From Gemmatimonadaceae bacterium (GTDB taxonomy: Bacteria > Gemmatimonadota > Gemmatimonadetes > Gemmatimonadales > Gemmatimonadaceae), in assembly GCA_035533755.1 (NCBI GenBank), contig DATLTC010000009.1, positions 124,001-188,000 on the forward strand: DNA of 64,000 bases, in the 5' to 3' direction. Made by a program: the position numbers and the translations under genes. The notes below the pieces were generated by a model, which was not told the origin of the DNA, did not search any database, and worked only from the letters and a program-made list of their open reading frames with translations. This document shows positions 9,451 to 20,834 of the stretch, piece after piece; within the stretch, counting starts at the first letter, position 1; every line of letters starts with the position of its first letter.

Positions 9451-11529
9451 GTGCAGTTCTTTCTCCGGTTCTACGCGCGCACGCTCGGCACCATCGGCAT
9501 GCTGGCGCTGGTTGGCGCGGTGGCCGTCGATCCGCGTTGGATGGGGCAGGGCATCGGCATCGGCGTGCTCGCCGTGGCCGCGCTGTTCCTGCGCATCCAG
9601 CAGATTCCGCTCACCAAGTATGGCGCGCTGAACCTGCTGGGCATCCCGGCCGTGGCCGGCGCGGTGGTCGTGGGCGCGCCGGCCACGGCGATCGGCCTGT
9701 ACGTCGGGGTGTTCGTGGCCGACCGCGTGATCCTGCGCAAGCCGCTGGAATCGGCGTGGATCAATGCCGGCCGCGAGGTGCTCGCGCTGGTCTCGGCGGT
9801 GGGCATGTACGCGTGGTCGGCCCGCCTCACCGGCGCCGTGGGCTCCACGCTCTCGGCCGACAGCATCCCGCCGCTGGCGCTGCTGATGTTCGCGTATTTC
9901 TTCATCAGCCGCGCGCTCCTCTACTTCACGCTGGTATTCCGCGACAAGCTGCTGGAGGAGGAGAAGTCCCTCATCCTGCGCTACGAGGTGATCGGGTTCG
10001 GGGCCGGCGTGATCGCCATCGCGATCATCCTCCTGACGATCACCGAGCTCGGGCCCGCCGGTTGGGTCGTGGTGGGACTGGTGCTGGCGTTGGCCGGCCT
10101 GCTGCTGAAGCGAATTCTCGAGGAGGCGGTGGCCGCCGAGGAACTGAACAAGATCCTCGCCATGGAGCAGGTGGTGTCGTCGGACGTCGGGTTGGCCGAC
10201 GCCTTCCGGCGCATCGAAGCCCTGGCCCATCGGCTGGTGGACTGGCGGTCGTTCAGCATCTATCGCCTGCAGGGCGATCAGCTGTCGCTCGTCTGGAATC
10301 GCGCGGGCGGCACGGTGGAGGGCGCCGTCGCGGTGGCCGTCTCGGCCGATCGCCTGCGCCGGACGGCGCTGGAGGAAGGACAGCCGGTGATCGTGGGCGA
10401 TGCGCAGCACGACCCGCGCGTGGAGGTCCCGATGCCGAACATCGAGAGCGTGGCGGTGATCCCGCTGCGCTTCGGCGATCGCAACGTGGGGCTCCTGGAG
10501 CTCGAACACCACAAGCGCAACGCATACTCGCTCAAGGAAGTGGGACTCATCCGGCGGTTCGCCAACCAGCTCGCGACCACGCTTCATATCCATGACCTCC
10601 GGCAGCCGTTGCTCGAAGCCATGACCCGGGTGAGCTCGCAACTCGACACGCTCACCGAATCGGCGCGCGCGCTGCGCACGGGCGGCGAGAGCGTGGCGCG
10701 GACCATCGCCGACATGGGCCGCGGCGTGGTGGAAGAGAACGAGCAGATCGATCGCAGCCTCGAGGCCACGACGTCGCTGCACGGCGCCACGGCGGAGGTG
10801 GCCCGGGACGGCAACGAAGCGGCGTCGGCCAGCCAGCGCGCCACCGAGATCGCCGCCGAGCACCGGTTCACCATCGCCACGGCCATCGAGCGGCTCGTGA
10901 ACGCGAAGGGATTCGTGGGCGAGAGCGGGGCGCAGGTGGAAGCGCTGGCGCAGGCCACGCACCGCATCACCGAGTTCATCTCGGTCATCCGGTCGCTGGC
11001 CGACCAGACCAACCTGCTCGCGCTCAACGCCGCCATCGAAGCGGCGCGGGCGGGCGAGCAGGGACAGGGATTCGCGGTGGTGGCCGACGAAGTGCGCAAG
11101 CTCGCGGAGCAGAGCGCCGGCGCCGCCGACGACGCCAGCGACGTGCTGATGGGGTTCGAGGAGCAGATGCGCCGCGTGGCGCTGCAGATGGGGCGCGGCC
11201 AGGCGATCGTGAGCGACGTCGAGTCGCTCTCCGAATCGGCGCGCTCGGCGCTCGACCTGATCGTCGAGGCCACCGCGGCGTCCGCCGCCGGCGCCCAGCG
11301 CATTGCGCAGACGTCGCGCGCTCAGGAACTCGAGTTCGGGAAGCTGCGCGAGCGCGTGGCCCGCATCGCCGTGATCTCGCAGCGCAACCGCGCCGGCGCC
11401 GAATCCGTGACGGCCTCCGCCAAAGACCAGGCGGCGGCGCTCCGCGAGCTCGAGGGCGCGACCCAGGAGTTGCGCGCCGTCGCCGTCTATCTGAGCGAGC
11501 TCACCCATCGGATCACCAGCGTAGGCTGA
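9451..11529 (+). CDS. membrane sensor with GAF and methyl-accepting chemotaxis signalling domain
   Basis: 692 residues from GTG 9451, one base after the trpA stop; the frame is open earlier but only inside trpA. Residues about 10-215 hold roughly eight hydrophobic segments, an integral-membrane sensor rather than the usual two-helix periplasmic one. Residues about 240-385 look like a GAF domain ([19 protein letters not shown]). Residues about 400-690 are a coiled-coil MCP domain with the CheA/CheW-binding hairpin ([20 protein letters not shown], then [16 protein letters not shown]). It probably feeds a chemotaxis-like array. No che genes are in the window. Confidence 0.88.
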   Translation: MQFFLRFYARTLGTIGMLALVGAVAVDPRWMGQGIGIGVLAVAALFLRIQQIPLTKYGALNLLGIPAVAGAVVVGAPATAIGLYVGVFVADRVILRKPLESAWINAGREVLALVSAVGMYAWSARLTGAVGSTLSADSIPPLALLMFAYFFISRALLYFTLVFRDKLLEEEKSLILRYEVIGFGAGVIAIAIILLTITELGPAGWVVVGLVLALAGLLLKRILEEAVAAEELNKILAMEQVVSSDVGLADAFRRIEALAHRLVDWRSFSIYRLQGDQLSLVWNRAGGTVEGAVAVAVSADRLRRTALEEGQPVIVGDAQHDPRVEVPMPNIESVAVIPLRFGDRNVGLLELEHHKRNAYSLKEVGLIRRFANQLATTLHIHDLRQPLLEAMTRVSSQLDTLTESARALRTGGESVARTIADMGRGVVEENEQIDRSLEATTSLHGATAEVARDGNEAASASQRATEIAAEHRFTIATAIERLVNAKGFVGESGAQVEALAQATHRITEFISVIRSLADQTNLLALNAAIEAARAGEQGQGFAVVADEVRKLAEQSAGAADDASDVLMGFEEQMRRVALQMGRGQAIVSDVESLSESARSALDLIVEATAASAAGAQRIAQTSRAQELEFGKLRERVARIAVISQRNRAGAESVTASAKDQAAALRELEGATQELRAVAVYLSELTHRITSVG

Positions 11530-11535
11530 CCCTCC

Positions 11536-11886
11536 ATGTCGCCATTCGATCGCATCACCCTGCGCGCCATGCGCTTTCACGTGCTCGTGGGCATCCTGCC
11601 CCATGAGCGTGAACACCCGCAACCGCTCGAGGTGGACCTCGCGGCCGACATCACGCCCGGACGGGCCGGCGTGGTGGACTACCGCGCGCTGCACGCGGCG
11701 GCCCGCGACGCAGTGATGGAATCGCCGCGCGAGTTCATCGAGGAGATCGCGGAGCGCGTGGCCCGCGGCGCCCTGGCGGTGCCCGGCGTGGCGGGCGTCG
11801 TGGTCACGGTGCGCAAGCCGAACGTGCCGCTCGGCGCGCCACTCGAGTACGTGGAAGTCACGATCCATCGCCCCGTCCATGGGTGA
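11536..11886 (+). CDS. folB: dihydroneopterin aldolase
   Basis: 116 residues, the family length. It cleaves 7,8-dihydroneopterin to 6-hydroxymethyl-dihydropterin in folate synthesis. The start DRITLRAMRFHVLVGILPHE carries the typical G-x-x-x-x-E substrate-binding region, VDYRALH follows, and the C-terminal VRKPNVPLGAPLEYVEVTI matches the conserved KP...P motif. It overlaps folK by 8 nt, a common folate gene pair. There are 6 nt between it and the upstream MCP gene. Confidence 0.9.
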   Translation: MSPFDRITLRAMRFHVLVGILPHEREHPQPLEVDLAADITPGRAGVVDYRALHAAARDAVMESPREFIEEIAERVARGALAVPGVAGVVVTVRKPNVPLGAPLEYVEVTIHRPVHG

Positions 11887-12292
11887 ACTGGTGTACGTGG
11901 CGCTCGGATCCAACCTCGGCGACCGCGCCGGCGCGCTGGACCGCGCGCGCGCCGCGCTGCGCGCGATCCCCGACACCCGCGTCGTGGCCGAGACGCCGGT
12001 GGAGGAGACGGAGCCGTTCGGGCCCCCGGGCCAGGATCCATATCTGAACCAGATGGTCGCGGTCGAGACGGTGCTCTCGCCGCACCAGCTGCTCGACGCC
12101 CTGCAGGCCATCGAGCGCGACGCCGGCCGCACCCGGCGTGTGCGCTGGGGCCCGCGCATCCTCGACCTCGATATCGTGGAGTTCGGCGACCGGTGCATCG
12201 ACGACGCGCGGCTCACGGTGCCGCATCCGGGCCTCCTCGATCGCGCCTTCTGGCAGCGTGAGATCGCGCTGCTGCGAGGCGTGGCGGCGTGA
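11879..12292 (+). CDS. folK: 2-amino-4-hydroxy-6-hydroxymethyldihydropteridine pyrophosphokinase
   Basis: 137 residues. It transfers pyrophosphate from ATP to 6-hydroxymethyl-dihydropterin, the step after FolB. The start VYVALGSNLGDR, the central Q-x-P region DPYLNQMVAVET, and the metal-binding RWGPRILDLDIVEFGD motif are diagnostic. Its GTGA overlap with the following HD gene suggests one transcript. folP is not in the window. Confidence 0.95.
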   Translation: MGELVYVALGSNLGDRAGALDRARAALRAIPDTRVVAETPVEETEPFGPPGQDPYLNQMVAVETVLSPHQLLDALQAIERDAGRTRRVRWGPRILDLDIVEFGDRCIDDARLTVPHPGLLDRAFWQREIALLRGVAA

Positions 12293-12834
12293 GCGCGGGC
12301 GACTCGCTGGCGCTACCCGTCTGGGCGCAGGTCGGGGAGTCCCGCCGAGCCCACATCGAACGCGTGACCGCGCTGCTCGACACATGGAGCGCGGCGCTCG
12401 GGTTGTCGATCGCCGAACGCGCCGAATGGCGCGACGCCGGCCGGTGGCACGACGCGCTCCGCGACGCGCCCGACGCCACGTTGCGCGCCCTCACCGGCGA
12501 CGCGACGAGCCGGGCCTCCATGCTGCACGGGCCGGCGGCGGCCACCGCGCTCGCCCGCGAAGGCGAGACGCGTCGCGAGCTGCTCGCGGCGATCCGGTTC
12601 CATACGATCGGGCATCCGGACTGGGCGCGCACGGGCCAGGCGCTGTACATGGCGGACTTCCTCGAGCCCGGCCGGAAGTTCGCGCGCGCCGACCGGGCGT
12701 TTCTCGCCGCCCAGGTACCGCACGACTTCGACGGTGTGTTCCGTCAGGTGGTGCGGGCGCGCATCGAATGGGCGCTACGCGAGGGGCATCCGGTGTTCGA
12801 GGAAACGATCGCGCTCTGGAACCACCTGCAGTGA
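12289..12834 (+). CDS. YqeK-like HD-domain hydrolase
   Basis: 181 residues from GTG 12289. It has an HD-domain metal-binding pattern: RWHDALRD near residue 52, HGPAAA near 80, FHTIGHPDW near 104 and LYMADFLEPGR near 118. That spacing, and the T-x-G-H-P and DFxEPGR elements, match YqeK, a diadenosine tetraphosphate (Ap4A) hydrolase. In many bacteria yqeK is followed by a LytR_C gene and rsfS; the LytR_C gene follows here but rsfS does not. Function is inferred from motifs and neighbourhood only. Confidence 0.75.
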   Translation: MSAGDSLALPVWAQVGESRRAHIERVTALLDTWSAALGLSIAERAEWRDAGRWHDALRDAPDATLRALTGDATSRASMLHGPAAATALAREGETRRELLAAIRFHTIGHPDWARTGQALYMADFLEPGRKFARADRAFLAAQVPHDFDGVFRQVVRARIEWALREGHPVFEETIALWNHLQ

Positions 12835-13265
12835 CGCGGGTCCGTCTGCTGGTCGCCACCTGCATCGTATGCGCCACCGTCGGCGGCGGATGGTACGCAT
12901 GGCGGGTGCACGCGGTCGCGGCAAGGGCAGCAGCCGTGGCGCCGCCGCCCGACCTCACCGCGCCCAACCGCCAGCGCGTTCGCGTGGAGGTGCTCAACGC
13001 GACCAAGATTCGTGGCCTGGCGCGCCGCGCCACGTTCGTGCTGCGTGATCAGGGCCTGGATGTGGTGCTCATCGGCACCGAGTCCGCGCAGCAGGACAGC
13101 ACCCTGGTGCTGGACCGTTCGAACCATCCGGAGTGGGCGCAGCGCGTGGCCGACGCGCTCGGCGGGGCGCGCGTGGAGGCGCGCCCCGATTCAACGCACT
13201 ACGTGGACGTCACCGTCCTGCTGGGGCGTACCTGGCGCGCGCCGCCCGAGCCGCTCAACCCGTAG
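12831..13265 (+). CDS. LytR C-terminal-domain membrane-anchored protein
   Basis: 144 residues from GTG 12831, overlapping the YqeK-like gene. One N-terminal membrane segment (about residues 4-25) is followed by a single LytR_C domain: RVRVEVLNATKIRGLARRAT, then a GLDVVLIG strand and a final VDVTVLLG strand. The domain is extracytoplasmic; its molecular role is not established. Its last 75 nt overlap the opposite-strand 3' end of rlmN, but the conserved VTVLLG strand lies within that overlap, so this end is probably real. Confidence 0.8.
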   Translation: MTRVRLLVATCIVCATVGGGWYAWRVHAVAARAAAVAPPPDLTAPNRQRVRVEVLNATKIRGLARRATFVLRDQGLDVVLIGTESAQQDSTLVLDRSNHPEWAQRVADALGGARVEARPDSTHYVDVTVLLGRTWRAPPEPLNP

Positions 13266-14276
13266 CTGGCCACAGGCCGCGGCGATGTCCATGCCGCGGC
13301 TCTTCCGGACGGCGACCTCCACCCCCTGGGCACGCAACTCGCGCGCGAACGCGGTGATCTTGTCGCGCGTGCTGGGCGTGAAGCCGCGCGCCCCGCCCGG
13401 ATGCAGGGGAATCAGGTTCACGAACGCGCGGCACTCGAGGGCCAGGTTCGCCAGGTTGAGGGCGTGCTCCTCGGCGTCGTTCACCCCGCCGAGCATCACA
13501 TACTCGAACGTCACCCGCCGATCGAACACCTTGGCGGCCTGGATCACGTCGGCCAACGGAAACTTGGTGTTGATGGGCATCAACTCACGGCGCAGCGAAT
13601 CGCTCGGCGCGTGAATGGAGATCGCGAGCCGGAACTGCTCCGGCCGCTTGCCCAGAGCCACGATGCCGGGCAGCACGCCCACGGTGGACACCGTGATGTG
13701 GCGCGCGCCGATGCCGAACCCGTTCGGTTCGTTGAGAATCGTCAGCGTGGCATCCACCGCCTTCCAGTTCATGAGCGGCTCGCCCATGCCCATGAACACG
13801 ACGTTGGTCACCGTGATCGGCGGGTCGAGCAACCGCATCTCGCGCACCTGGCCGGCGATCTCGTGCACCGCGAGGTTCCGCGCGAAGCCCATGGCGCCGG
13901 TGGCACAGAAGGCGCACTGCAGGGCGCACCCGGCCTGCGACGACACGCACAGCGTGATGCGATTCCCGTCGGGGATCGCCACCGTCTCGATCGCCTCGCC
14001 ATCGGCCAGACGGAACAGGAACTTCTCGGTGCCGTCCGACGACGTTTCCCGCGCCGCGATCTCCAGCCGCGGGATCGTGAAATGCTCGGCAAGCTGCTGG
14101 CGCAGCGAGGACGGCAGGTCGCTCATGCTCGCGAAGTCGGGCGCCGGCGTCACCCAGAGGTGGCGCACGATCTGCCTGGCCCGGTATGCGGGCAGTCCGG
14201 CGCCCTTCATGAACGCAGTGAGCCGGTCCAACGCCTGCGCCGGCGTCAGATCGAGGAGATTCTCCTGGGCACTCAT
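13191..14276 (-). CDS. rlmN: dual-specificity 23S rRNA / tRNA adenine-C2 methyltransferase
   Basis: 361 residues from ATG 14276. This radical SAM enzyme makes 2-methyladenosine at A2503 of 23S rRNA and A37 of some tRNAs. The CxxxCxxC cluster motif is seen in CALQCAFCATG, and the GMGEPLMNW, NEPNGFGIGARHITVSTVG, SIHAP and MLGGVND motifs are typical. The second catalytic cysteine lies in the C-terminal AACGQL. About 25 extra residues follow that motif and overlap the LytR_C gene. The ATG overlaps the stop of the barrel gene upstream (ATGA), so the two form a minus-strand pair. Confidence 0.95.
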   Translation of the reverse strand: MSAQENLLDLTPAQALDRLTAFMKGAGLPAYRARQIVRHLWVTPAPDFASMSDLPSSLRQQLAEHFTIPRLEIAARETSSDGTEKFLFRLADGEAIETVAIPDGNRITLCVSSQAGCALQCAFCATGAMGFARNLAVHEIAGQVREMRLLDPPITVTNVVFMGMGEPLMNWKAVDATLTILNEPNGFGIGARHITVSTVGVLPGIVALGKRPEQFRLAISIHAPSDSLRRELMPINTKFPLADVIQAAKVFDRRVTFEYVMLGGVNDAEEHALNLANLALECRAFVNLIPLHPGGARGFTPSTRDKITAFARELRAQGVEVAVRKSRGMDIAAACGQLRVERLGRRAPGTPQQDGDVHVVR

Positions 14277-15166
14277 GGAAACTCCGAAGTGAGCATGAAC
14301 TGATACACGGCGCCGAGGCCGGCGCCCTCTTCCTCGCGCGCTATGCCGACGGCGTAGCGCGCGTAACGCATGTCGAGCCCGAGCCGCAGGTGGTCCGACG
14401 TGGCGCCGAACTGCCGCGCTCGCGCAATGCCCCCTCGGGCTTCGAGCCCCGCGTAGCGCAGCGCCCCGTACAAATACTGTTCCGAACCGCGCCCGTCGGT
14501 AGCTGAGGCGGCGAGTCCGGCCCGTGCCTCGAAGAGCGTCCCGCGCGCGTACACCGGCAGATCGGCCGCCCCGAGGAGCGTCGGCACCTCGCGTGACCGC
14601 GACGGGCTGAGGAGGAACGTGGATGCCGCCACGCGCACCGGGGTGCCGAACAGCCGGTCCACCACCACGCCGCCGTCGATGGACATCGCGGTGCGCTGGA
14701 TGAAATCGGCGGTGCCGGTGCGGATGCGCGTTGCGATCCCGGCCGTGACACCCGCGAAGCGGCGCGAGAGTCCCACGGAGAACACCGTCGTGCCGTATGG
14801 AATCTCGGCGCCGACGCTCTGCGGATCGGTCTGCGTCTGCACCAGATCGGTGACCGTCGCCCGCAGCACCGAGGCGGTGAGAATGGCATCGCGGGGCAGG
14901 ACCACGGAGCCGGCCGCGAGTTGAGCCGAAACGCCCTGTTCGATGGGCGAGTTGAGTGCCACCAGCCCTGCCTGCACACGCTCGCCGTTGGGAATGCTGA
15001 CTGCCGCGGGGTTCCACAGGCCGCTCGACATCTGCATCGACAGCGCCCCGGGCTCGGCCATGGACCCGATCGGGAAGTCCAGGAGGTCGCGCGCTGGAAC
15101 CAGTTGGGCTCTCAACGGAGTTACCAGACTGCAGCAGATGAGAGCGGCGAAAAGCAAGCGGCGCAT
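14273..15166 (-). CDS. secreted, probable outer-membrane beta-barrel protein
   Basis: 297 residues. The N-terminus is a clear signal peptide (MRRLLFAALICCSLVTPLRA, with cleavage likely after LRAQ). The rest is rich in alternating polar/hydrophobic strands and small residues and ends in a strand with a terminal aromatic region (AVYQFMLTSEFP), as in outer-membrane barrels of the PorV/PorQ or UPF0164 type. SGLWNPAAV near residue 48 resembles the N-P-A-A motif of those families. No specific function can be given. It is cotranscribed with rlmN. Confidence 0.65.
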   Translation of the reverse strand: MRRLLFAALICCSLVTPLRAQLVPARDLLDFPIGSMAEPGALSMQMSSGLWNPAAVSIPNGERVQAGLVALNSPIEQGVSAQLAAGSVVLPRDAILTASVLRATVTDLVQTQTDPQSVGAEIPYGTTVFSVGLSRRFAGVTAGIATRIRTGTADFIQRTAMSIDGGVVVDRLFGTPVRVAASTFLLSPSRSREVPTLLGAADLPVYARGTLFEARAGLAASATDGRGSEQYLYGALRYAGLEARGGIARARQFGATSDHLRLGLDMRYARYAVGIAREEEGAGLGAVYQFMLTSEFP

Positions 15167-15420
15167 ACACTTAATGCTAATTGGTGGCGATCTCGTGCGT
15201 CAAGCGAGCGGCTACCGTAAGTCACAGTCCGGCATTATCATAGAAGGTTCGATGCGTCATTCCCCGGTTACCGCCCATCTCCGCCGACCCGGCCCAGGCT
15301 TTCCGGGTCGGTTTGTGCGTCCGGCCGACGGCCGGCGCACTGATCCGCGAAGCCGCGTCCCCGGGCATGCGTGCCACGCCCCCGGCGGCAGCTGAGCCGC
15401 CGATCCAATCTCAACTGTTC

Positions 15421-17201
<1,781 letters not shown>

Positions 17202-17205
<4 letters not shown>

Positions 17206-18179
17206 CGGACCCCACCAGCACCACGCGTCGGATCTCCACCGAGGGGGCCGACCTGCTCACGCTCGCCGGGGTGAACGATGTGAACCTCGTGGAGCTGTCG
17301 CGGCTGTTCGGCGTGCGGGTGGCGCTGCGCGGCGAGGCGCTGGCGATCACCGGTCCCGAAGAGATGGTGGGGCGGGCCGCGCCGGTGGGGCAGCGCATGG
17401 TCGACGTGGCACGCCAGCGGTTGAGCCTGTCGGCCGACGACGTGCTGCGGTTCTCGGAGCTCGGCATCGAGGAGCGGGAGGACGGCGCCGGCGGCCCGGA
17501 GAGCGGCGCGGCGACGTCGCGGATCGCGCTGCCGGGCGTGCGCAAGGTGGTGCAGGCCAAGACGCCGGGGCAGGCGGCGTACCTGGCCAAGATCGCGGAG
17601 CAGGACATCGTGGTGGGCATCGGGCCGGCCGGCACCGGCAAGACCTATCTCGCCGTGGCGGCGGCCGTCGATGCGCTCACGCGCAAGCGCGTGCGCCGGA
17701 TCGTGCTGGCGCGGCCGGCCGTGGAGGCGGGCGAATCGCTCGGCTTCCTGCCCGGCGACATGCAGGCGAAGGTGGATCCGTACCTGCGGCCGCTGTACGA
17801 CGCGCTTGACGAGATGATGCCGTTCGACCGGGTGCAGAAGGCGCTCGAGACGCGCGTCATCGAGATCGCGCCGCTGGCGTTCATGCGCGGCCGCACGCTG
17901 GCCGATGCGTTCGTGATCCTCGACGAAGCGCAGAACGCGACGGCAATGCAGATGAAGATGTTCCTGACCCGGCTCGGCGTGAATTCCAAGGTGGTCGTGA
18001 CCGGCGACAAGACGCAGGTGGACCTGCCGAAGCGCGAGGAGTCGGGACTCCTGCAGGTGGAGCGGATCCTCAACGGCATCGAGGGGATCTCGTTCCACTA
18101 CTTCGACGAGAGCGACGTGGTGCGCCACCGCCTGGTGCGGGAGATCATCCGGGCATACGCGACGGACGCGGGGAGTTGA
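17202..18179 (+). CDS. phoH: PhoH-like ATPase
   Basis: 325 residues from GTG 17202, overlapping aspS. Walker A is GPAGTGKT near residue 145 and Walker B is FVILDEAQNAT near residue 240; VTGDKTQVDLP follows. The N-terminal 110 residues look like a small KH-like RNA-binding domain. PhoH-like proteins (PhoL/YbeZ) are ATPases usually encoded next to YbeY and linked to ribosome maturation and RNA decay. That partnership holds here, with a PgpH homologue lying between the two, the order known from many bacteria. Confidence 0.92.
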
Positions 18180-18186
18180 GCGCGCC

Positions 18187-20388
18187 GTGAATCCGCGCGG
18201 GCGGACGGACCGGGAGCGCGACGAGCCTCCATCCGGCGACGGGCAGCGGGTGGACCACGGGCCGCGCATCGCGCTGGCCGTGGCCCTCGTCATCCTCACG
18301 TACGCGCTGTTCCCCGCCGTGCCGGCCGCCAGCTATCCGACGTACGCGGCGGGGTCGGTGGCCGGCGACAACGTGATCGCGCCGTTCGCCTTCCGGGTGC
18401 TCAAGAGCGGCGCCGAGTTGGCGCGGGAACGGGAAGCGCTCGCGCGGACCGTCGATCCGGTATTCGTGTTCGCGCCGGCCGCGCTCGACACGGCGCGCGG
18501 GTCACTGCGGGCATTCGCCGCCGCGGTCGCCGATACGCTGCGGGCGCACGCGGGCAGCGCGGCGGCCGTCCAGGCGGTGGCCGCGTCACACGGGGTGACC
18601 CTCGATGCGGGCGAGGCGCGGTATCTCGCCGACCCCGCGGCGCGCGCGCTCCTGCTCGACGCCGTGGGGCAGGCGTACGGGCGCTGGCTCTCGGGCGGCG
18701 TGGCCGATTCGGGCGCGTTGGACGGCGTGCGCGGCAACGTGACCCTGGTAGGCCAACAGGAGGAGCGCTCGGTGGCGGCGGACAGCGTGCGCACGTATGG
18801 CGAATTCGCCGTGCTGGCGCACGCCTTCCAGCCCGATGTACGATCGGCCGTGGCGCGCCGCGCGTTCGCTGGTCTGCTGCGCGCGTTCTTTCACCCGACG
18901 ATCGTTGCCGACCGCGCCGCCACCGCCACCCGGCGCGAGCAACTCGGGGCGTCGGTGCCGGTGAGCAAGTACGACGTGCGGGCCGGCGAGTTGATCGTCG
19001 GCGCGAACGAGGTGGTGGGCGCCGACCAGCACGAGAAGCTCGTCGCGCTGCGCCGGGCCATGGATGAGCGGCGGAGCACCGTGCCCGCGCTCCGTCGGGT
19101 GGCCGGCGCGCTGCTGTTCGATGCGCTGCTTCTGGGCCTGCTCGGACTCACGATCCTGATCTTCCGGCCGCACGTCTACGCATCGCTGCGGTCGCTGTTC
19201 GTCATCGCGGCGGTGATCGGGCTCGTGATCGCCGGCGGCGCGGGGGTCTCGCACCTGCGACCGATCCGGCCGGAACTCATCCCCGTCAGCATCGCCGCGA
19301 TCGTGATCAGCGCGTTGTTCGATCGGCGCATCGCGATGATCGTGGCGGTGCTGCTCGCCGCGCTGCTGGCCGGCCAGGCGGAGTGGCGTGGCGCCAACGC
19401 GCTGTTCGTGAACATCATCGGCGGCGCCACCGCGGCGTTCAGCGTGCGGGCCGTGCGCACGCGGCAGCAGGCCTACGGTTGGATCGCCGTGATCGCGGCC
19501 GCGTATGGCGCCGCCTCGGTGGCGATCGGGCTCATGCTCGACCTGCCGGTGCGCGCGATCGTCGCATGGTCGGGGTACGGCGCGCTCAACGCCGCGATCA
19601 GCGTGCTCGCGGCGCTGCTCCTGCTGCCGCTCGCCGAGCGGTACACCGGCATCGAGACCGACCTCACGCTGCTCGAGTGGTCCGACCTCAATCGCCCGCT
19701 CATGCAGCGGTTGAGCCTCGAGGCGCCCGGCACGTTCGGTCACTCGATGGTGATCGCCAATCTTGCCGAGGCCGGCTGCCGCGCCATCGGCGCCAACGCC
19801 GGGCTGGCGCGGGTGGGGGCCTACTATCACGACATCGGCAAGCTGGCGCGGCCGCAGTATTTCGTGGAGAACCAGTCGGAGGGACGGAACCCCCACGACA
19901 AGCTGACGCCGCTCCAGAGCGCGCGGATCATCCGAGATCACGTGCGCGAGGGGCTGCAGCTCGCGGAGGAGTACCGGGTCCCGCGCGTGCTGCGGGCGTT
20001 CATCGCCGAGCATCACGGGACGGCGACGATCTCCTATTTTCTGGCGCGGGCCCGCGAACAGGGCGGCGCCGCCCCCGACGTGGCCGACTACCGGTACGCC
20101 GGTCCCATTCCCCGGAGTGCCGAGACGGCGGTGCTGATGCTGGCCGACGGCGCCGAAGCGGCGGCACGGGTGATCCACGAACCCACGCCGGCCCGCATCC
20201 GCGACGTCGTGGACCACATCGTGGGGCAGCGGCTGGAGCAGGGGCAACTCAACGACGCGCCGCTCACGCTGCGCCAGCTGGAGCGCGTGAAGGAGGAGTT
20301 CACGCGCGTCCTCGCGGGCATGCACCACGTGCGCATCGAGTACCCGGCGGCCGACGGCGGCGTGTCGGCGAGGTTCGCGTCCCGATGA
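18187..20388 (+). CDS. PgpH-type membrane HD phosphodiesterase (7TM-HD)
   Basis: 733 residues from GTG 18187. A first membrane segment (about residues 28-45) leads to an extracytoplasmic 7TMR-HDED-like region to about 300, then seven membrane segments (about 305-490), then a cytoplasmic HD domain: GHSMVIANLAEAG, YYHDIGK, AEHHG and MLADGAEAA. This is the architecture of Listeria PgpH, which degrades cyclic di-AMP. The family also occurs in organisms where the nucleotide is not proven, so the substrate is inferred. Lies in the usual phoH-pgpH-ybeY order. Confidence 0.9.
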   Translation: MNPRGRTDRERDEPPSGDGQRVDHGPRIALAVALVILTYALFPAVPAASYPTYAAGSVAGDNVIAPFAFRVLKSGAELAREREALARTVDPVFVFAPAALDTARGSLRAFAAAVADTLRAHAGSAAAVQAVAASHGVTLDAGEARYLADPAARALLLDAVGQAYGRWLSGGVADSGALDGVRGNVTLVGQQEERSVAADSVRTYGEFAVLAHAFQPDVRSAVARRAFAGLLRAFFHPTIVADRAATATRREQLGASVPVSKYDVRAGELIVGANEVVGADQHEKLVALRRAMDERRSTVPALRRVAGALLFDALLLGLLGLTILIFRPHVYASLRSLFVIAAVIGLVIAGGAGVSHLRPIRPELIPVSIAAIVISALFDRRIAMIVAVLLAALLAGQAEWRGANALFVNIIGGATAAFSVRAVRTRQQAYGWIAVIAAAYGAASVAIGLMLDLPVRAIVAWSGYGALNAAISVLAALLLLPLAERYTGIETDLTLLEWSDLNRPLMQRLSLEAPGTFGHSMVIANLAEAGCRAIGANAGLARVGAYYHDIGKLARPQYFVENQSEGRNPHDKLTPLQSARIIRDHVREGLQLAEEYRVPRVLRAFIAEHHGTATISYFLARAREQGGAAPDVADYRYAGPIPRSAETAVLMLADGAEAAARVIHEPTPARIRDVVDHIVGQRLEQGQLNDAPLTLRQLERVKEEFTRVLAGMHHVRIEYPAADGGVSARFASR

Positions 20389-20834
20389 GCGCCGTGGTGG
20401 ACGTGGCCGTCGACGCCGTGCGCCTGGGCGTGCCGAGGACGCTGGTGGTGCGCGCCGCGACGGCCGCCCTCCGCTCCCAGCGCGCCGGTCGCGCCGTGCT
20501 GTCCATCACGTTCGTGAGCGATCGCCGGATGGCCGCCCTCAATCGCCGGCATCTGGGCCGACGCGGGACGACCGACGTGATCGCGTTCGGCTTCGAGCCG
20601 GCGGGCCCCGCGGCGCCCGTGGTGGGAGACATCTACATCGCTCCCGAGGTCGCGCGCCGCTCCGCTCGCGTCCGCCGGCTCGCCCCGCGCGAGGAGTTGG
20701 TGCGGCTCGTCGTGCACGGCACGCTGCACGTGCTCGGGTTCGATCACCCCGAGGACGAGTCGCGCGTGGCATCGCCGATGTGGCAACTCCAGGAGCGCAT
20801 CGTGAAGCGCGTGCTGCGCGCGGGCGCGCGATGA
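20385..20834 (+). CDS. ybeY: endoribonuclease YbeY, rRNA maturation factor
   Basis: 149 residues from ATG 20385, overlapping pgpH in an ATGA; much longer in-frame sequence upstream is an antisense-like shadow of pgpH. The zinc motif HGTLHVLGFDH near residue 110 is the family signature. It acts in 16S rRNA 3' maturation and ribosome quality control. It overlaps the next gene by 4 nt. Confidence 0.94.
   Translation: MSAVVDVAVDAVRLGVPRTLVVRAATAALRSQRAGRAVLSITFVSDRRMAALNRRHLGRRGTTDVIAFGFEPAGPAAPVVGDIYIAPEVARRSARVRRLAPREELVRLVVHGTLHVLGFDHPEDESRVASPMWQLQERIVKRVLRAGAR

Noticed and set aside
9271-12216. 981-codon minus-strand frame
   Set aside because: Antisense to the MCP, folB and folK genes; histidine/arginine-rich with no family features.
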